From: Oscillospiraceae bacterium
GTDB lineage: Bacteria > Bacillota > Clostridia > Oscillospirales > Acutalibacteraceae
Assembly (NCBI GenBank): GCA_031254555.1
Contig: JAIRUF010000005.1
Coordinates: forward strand, 1-8,578
Length of the DNA stretch: 8,578 bases
Direction: 5' to 3'
Below, piece by piece: positions 5,608-8,578 of the stretch. Numbering within the stretch: position 1 is the stretch's first letter; each line of letters begins with the position of its first letter. The position numbers and the translations under genes were made by a program. The notes under the pieces were generated by a model, which was given only the letters and a program-made list of their open reading frames with translations, was not told the DNA's origin and did no database searches.

Positions 5608-7923
5608 ATGATAAACACCATTATTAAAAGAGACGGACGCCATGTGGATTTTTCTATTGAAAAAATAGCCAACGCCATATATATGTCAGCTCAGGCTACA
5701 GGCGGAAAAGATTATGATGCCTCATTGGCGCTTGCAAGGCAGGTAACCGATTATTTAGAGCAAAAAGGCTTTGAAATGCCAACGGTTGAAGAGATCCAGG
5801 ATGCAGTTGAAAAGATACTGATCGAAAACGGCCATGCGCGAACCGCAAAGCTATATATCCTTTACCGCGCTGATCGCTCTAAGGTACGTGAAATGAACAC
5901 TAGGCTCATGAAGATATATGAGGGCCTTACCTTTGTGGATGCCAAAGAAAATGATATCAAGCGTGAAAACGCAAACATAGACGCGGACACTTCTATGGGT
6001 ACCATGCTTAAATACGGATCTGAGGGTGCAAAGCAGTTTAATGAGCTATATGTTCTTAATCCTGCGCACTCAAAGGCTCATCATGAAGGTGATATCCACA
6101 TACACGACCTTGATTTTTTAACGCTGACTACCACCTGTTGTCAGATAGATATCGTAAAATTGTTTGAGGGCGGCTTTTCAACGGGTCATGGCTTCCTGCG
6201 CGAGCCCAATGATATAGCAAGCTATTCCGCTCTTGCATGCATTGCCATACAGTCTAACCAAAACGACCAGCACGGCGGCCAGAGTATACCCAACTTTGAT
6301 TACGGCATGGCCAAGGGAGTCGCCAAAACATACCGCAAGGCATATATTTCAAATCTTGCAAAGGCCCTGGAGCTTTCTTGCAATGAAGACGATATGCTCG
6401 ACGCAATAAAGAGCATATGTAAAAAAATTGAATCAGACTATGGGGTGTCTCCCGTTTTATCGAACGACAATGACTACCACCAATTTGAGGCACAGGTTTT
6501 GAAAGACAGCTTTAATCTGCCGGATGAGGACATTTCCAAAGCACAGGTATTCGCACTTAAAAAGGCCGTTAAGGAGACAGACCGCTCAACATATCAAGCT
6601 ATGGAGGCTCTTATTCATAACCTTAACACCATGCACTCCAGAGCAGGTGCCCAAATTCCTTTCAGCTCCATAAACTATGGCTCCGATGTATCCGCTGAGG
6701 GCAGGCTGGTTGTTAAAAACGTTCTCCTAGCTACCGAGGCAGGACTTGGCAACGGTGAAACTCCGGTTTTCCCCATACAGATATTCAGGATTAAGGAAGG
6801 CATAAGCTACAACAAGGAAGATCCAAACTACGACCTTTTTAAATTGGCGTGCCGCGTTTCAGCAAAGCGCCTGTTTCCAAACTTTTCATTTATGGATTCG
6901 CCTTTTAATAAGCAGTATTATATACAGGACGATTACAATACCCATGTTGCCTACATGGGTTGCCGCACAAGGGTAATGACCAATGTTTATGACAAATCGC
7001 GTGAAGTTGTATGCGGCAGGGGCAATTTAAGCTTCACATCAATAAATCTTCCCCGTCTTGCAATAAAAGCTCACGGTAATATAGATCTCTTTTTTGAGGA
7101 TTTAGACCGGAAAATCGATCTAGTTATCGAGCAGCTTTTAGACAGGTTTGCGATACAGTCCAAAAAGAGGGTCCGCAACTTCCCCTTCCTTATGGGCCAA
7201 GGATTGTGGCTTGATTCAGATAACCTTAGCCTTGACGATGAAATCGGTGAAATATTAAAGCACGGCACCCTTTCCGTCGGCTTTATAGGTCTTGCTGAAA
7301 CTCTTAAGGTTTTGCTTGACGCTCATCACGGCGAGTCTGTTGAGGCCAGGAACTTAGGCCTTGAAATTGTAGCTCATATGAGAAGCCGGATGGACGCCGA
7401 AAGTGAAAAGACCGGGCTTAATTTCAGCTTGCTTGCAACGCCGGCTGAAGGACTTTCCGGCAGATTTGTAAAGCTTGACAGGGCAAAATACGGCGTTATA
7501 CCCGGAGTCACTGACAGGGCATATTACACAAACTCATTCCATGTGCCTGTCTATTACCCTATTTCCGCGTTTGAAAAAATAAAGATAGAGGGGCCTTACC
7601 ACACACTTACAAATGCAGGCCATATATCATATATTGAAATGGACGGAAATCCCAGTGACAATTTGGAGGCGTTTGAGTCCGTAATACGATGCATGAAGGA
7701 AAACAAAATGGGCTATGGATCTGTTAATCACCCTGTTGACAGGGACCCCGTTTGCGGGTACACTGGAATCATTGGTGATGTTTGCCCGCGGTGCGGCAGG
7801 TATGACGGCGAGGAAATCGATGTCGAGGTTCTGCGCAAATTAAAAGGATTGTCTATTTGTGAAGCGCCTTGCTGCGATGACAACTCATTGGAAAGCGATG
7901 ATAAGGTAACTCATCCGATATGA
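5608..7923 (+). CDS. nrdD: Anaerobic (class III) ribonucleoside-triphosphate reductase, large chain lacking the glycyl-radical segment
   Basis: This 771-residue protein has an N-terminal ATP-cone (about 3-94, starting INTIIKRDGRHVDFS) for allosteric control by ATP/dATP, then the ten-stranded barrel of NrdD. Recognisable pieces are GDIHIHDLDFLTLTTTCCQ (161-179), YMGCRTRVMTNVYD (449-462) with C452 as the likely thiyl-radical Cys, and CGRGNLSFTSINLPR (469-483). The C-terminus has HPVDRDPVCGYTG (708-720) and CPRCGR (726-731), resembling the zinc module but with Asp713 where a first Cys is often found. The usual glycyl-radical motif RRVCGYL or RRITGYL is missing. Instead the chain ends in a 40-residue tail with C751, C755 and C756 (CEAPCC). 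The radical segment is encoded by the next gene, 27 bases on. The start has AAGGAG at a longish 11-base gap. The enzyme reduces ribonucleotides to deoxyribonucleotides without oxygen. Confidence 0.93.
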   Translation: MINTIIKRDGRHVDFSIEKIANAIYMSAQATGGKDYDASLALARQVTDYLEQKGFEMPTVEEIQDAVEKILIENGHARTAKLYILYRADRSKVREMNTRLMKIYEGLTFVDAKENDIKRENANIDADTSMGTMLKYGSEGAKQFNELYVLNPAHSKAHHEGDIHIHDLDFLTLTTTCCQIDIVKLFEGGFSTGHGFLREPNDIASYSALACIAIQSNQNDQHGGQSIPNFDYGMAKGVAKTYRKAYISNLAKALELSCNEDDMLDAIKSICKKIESDYGVSPVLSNDNDYHQFEAQVLKDSFNLPDEDISKAQVFALKKAVKETDRSTYQAMEALIHNLNTMHSRAGAQIPFSSINYGSDVSAEGRLVVKNVLLATEAGLGNGETPVFPIQIFRIKEGISYNKEDPNYDLFKLACRVSAKRLFPNFSFMDSPFNKQYYIQDDYNTHVAYMGCRTRVMTNVYDKSREVVCGRGNLSFTSINLPRLAIKAHGNIDLFFEDLDRKIDLVIEQLLDRFAIQSKKRVRNFPFLMGQGLWLDSDNLSLDDEIGEILKHGTLSVGFIGLAETLKVLLDAHHGESVEARNLGLEIVAHMRSRMDAESEKTGLNFSLLATPAEGLSGRFVKLDRAKYGVIPGVTDRAYYTNSFHVPVYYPISAFEKIKIEGPYHTLTNAGHISYIEMDGNPSDNLEAFESVIRCMKENKMGYGSVNHPVDRDPVCGYTGIIGDVCPRCGRYDGEEIDVEVLRKLKGLSICEAPCCDDNSLESDDKVTHPI

Positions 7924-7937
7924 CGATAAACAAAAAA

Positions 7938-7943
7938 TGGAGG
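7938..7943 (+). promoter_or_regulatory. Ribosome binding site of the separate glycyl-radical ORF
   Basis: TGGAGG lies 7 bases before the ATG at 7951, between the nrdD stop and the small gene. An independent, well-spaced site argues that the small ORF is translated on its own and is not the tail of a broken nrdD. Confidence 0.8.
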
Positions 7944-7950
7944 TTTTAAA

Positions 7951-8118
7951 ATGGAAAATCAAACAGTTGGCAAGGGCGTAAAGTTTGAAAGAATCAGAAG
8001 GATAACAGGGTATCTTGTCGGTACTCTTGACAGGTTTAACGATGCAAAATATGCTGAGGTAAATGATCGCGTCAAGCACTCGATCCAAAAGGAAACAGGA
8101 GAGTTTGAGCAAATCTGA
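7951..8118 (+). CDS. Stand-alone glycyl-radical domain of class III ribonucleotide reductase (small NrdD subunit)
   Basis: This 55-residue protein corresponds to the C-terminal glycyl-radical segment of NrdD. RIRRITGYLVGTLDRFNDAK (residues 14-33) and EVNDRVKH (36-43) parallel the E. coli NrdD end, RRVCGYLGSPDARPFN... and RRVKH. G20 is the likely radical Gly; Thr19 replaces the Cys seen in E. coli. It should insert next to the thiyl Cys of the large chain and carry the stored radical made by NrdG. It is in the same frame as nrdD, but TGA and TAA stops (7921-7923 and 7927-7929) and a fresh ribosome binding site separate them. Its TGA overlaps the nrdG ATG by one base (TGATG), so translation of the two is probably coupled. 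I recognise the domain with confidence; its working in trans is inferred. Confidence 0.9.
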   Translation: MENQTVGKGVKFERIRRITGYLVGTLDRFNDAKYAEVNDRVKHSIQKETGEFEQI

Positions 8119-8578
8119 TGGATACAAAACTCAGGCTAGCGGGTGTAATTCGAGAATCAATAGTTGATGGTCCGGGATGGCGCTTAGTTGTCTTTGTCCA
8201 GGGTTGCCCGCACTCGTGTAAAGGGTGTCAAAATCCCCATACGCACAGCTTTGAAGGCGGATATGATTCAAGTGTTGAAAATATCTTAGGCGCTGTAAAG
8301 GCGAATGCCTTGCTGTCTGGTGTAACGCTTAGCGGCGGAGAACCGTTTACTCAGGCCAAGCCTTTGAGTGTTCTTGCAGGGGCAGTCCATGATCTTGGGT
8401 TAAATATTATAACCTACACCGGATGGACTTTTGAACAGCTTCTTCAGGGCGCTGATGACAAAAACGGCTGGCTTGATCTGCTAAGACAAACAGATTATCT
8501 AATTGACGGCAAGTTTATTCTTGAGCAAAAATCTTTGTCACTGAAATTTCGAGGATCAACCAACCAGCGCATTATTGA
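8118..8578 (+). CDS. nrdG: Anaerobic ribonucleotide reductase activating protein, radical SAM (3' end missing)
   Basis: The frame is open for 153 codons to the window edge. The Cys motif CPHSCKGC (C30, C34, C37) binds the [4Fe-4S] cluster that cleaves S-adenosylmethionine. LSGGEPF (71-77) is the glycine-rich SAM-binding motif, and ITYTGWTFEQL (98-108) is typical of NrdG. The segment FRGSTNQRII at the edge is near the usual C-terminus, so probably few residues are missing given the E. coli length of 154. NrdG makes the glycyl radical on NrdD, here presumably on G20 of the 55-residue subunit. The ATG overlaps the stop of that gene by one base and has no obvious separate ribosome binding site, pointing to translational coupling. 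Confidence 0.93.
   Translation, partial: MDTKLRLAGVIRESIVDGPGWRLVVFVQGCPHSCKGCQNPHTHSFEGGYDSSVENILGAVKANALLSGVTLSGGEPFTQAKPLSVLAGAVHDLGLNIITYTGWTFEQLLQGADDKNGWLDLLRQTDYLIDGKFILEQKSLSLKFRGSTNQRII

Noticed and set aside
7921..7950. Sequencing error, frameshift or stop readthrough as the cause of the split nrdD
   Set aside because: The two ORFs are in the same frame, so no frameshift is involved. Two stops (TGA and TAA) lie between them, followed by a well-placed TGGAGG and ATG. The large chain also has a replaced C-terminal tail. A single error or simple readthrough does not explain this.
7885..8127. Minus-strand open frame of 80 codons across the nrdD-nrdG junction
   Set aside because: It lies antisense to the glycyl-radical ORF, which has clear homology; nothing in its translation looks like a real protein.
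1..8578. CRISPR arrays, tRNA or rRNA genes, insertion sequences
   Set aside because: No regularly spaced repeats, cloverleaf-like stretches, rRNA signatures, transposase frames or terminal inverted repeats were seen.

Overview
The window looks like a chromosomal segment of an anaerobic, probably endospore-forming Clostridia-type Firmicute. The evidence is a SpoIID-family protein, a DarA/holB/RicT cluster laid out much as in Bacillus and Clostridium, strong AGGAGG-type ribosome binding sites with several TTG starts, AT-rich intergenic DNA, and an oxygen-sensitive class III ribonucleotide reductase operon. No rRNA, tRNA, insertion sequence or CRISPR array was seen.

Left part (1-3315, minus strand). 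One gene cluster reads right to left: an unrecognised membrane protein with about eight helices, darA (c-di-AMP receptor), holB (DNA polymerase III delta prime), ricT (PSP1 family, Y-complex subunit), and the 5' end of an unrecognised gene that leaves the window. In B. subtilis the neighbourhood is tmk-darA-yaaR-holB-ricT; here tmk and yaaR are absent and the membrane protein heads the cluster. A long hairpin followed by a T-run lies just after ricT and buries the ribosome binding site of the next gene.

Middle (3316-5348). A gene-free stretch of about 390 bases separates the minus-strand cluster from plus-strand genes. These are a TTG-started SpoIID-like peptidoglycan hydrolase with a membrane anchor and a charged linker, then a small XRE-family regulator that also starts at TTG, has its own extended -10 promoter, and is closed by a strong intrinsic terminator.

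Right part (5349-8578). This is a class III ribonucleotide reductase operon with a consensus-like promoter (TTGACA, 17 bases, TAAAAT) and two NrdR-box-like sites 42 bases apart. The large NrdD chain has an ATP-cone, the catalytic barrel and a Cys-rich C-terminal region, but it stops before the glycyl-radical segment. That segment is instead a separate 55-residue ORF with its own ribosome binding site, and its stop codon overlaps the start of nrdG, the radical-SAM activase. The glycyl radical would therefore be supplied in trans by a small subunit, much as YfiD/GrcA does for pyruvate formate-lyase. This split NrdD is the most interesting feature of the window. I cannot tell from this sequence alone how widespread it is.
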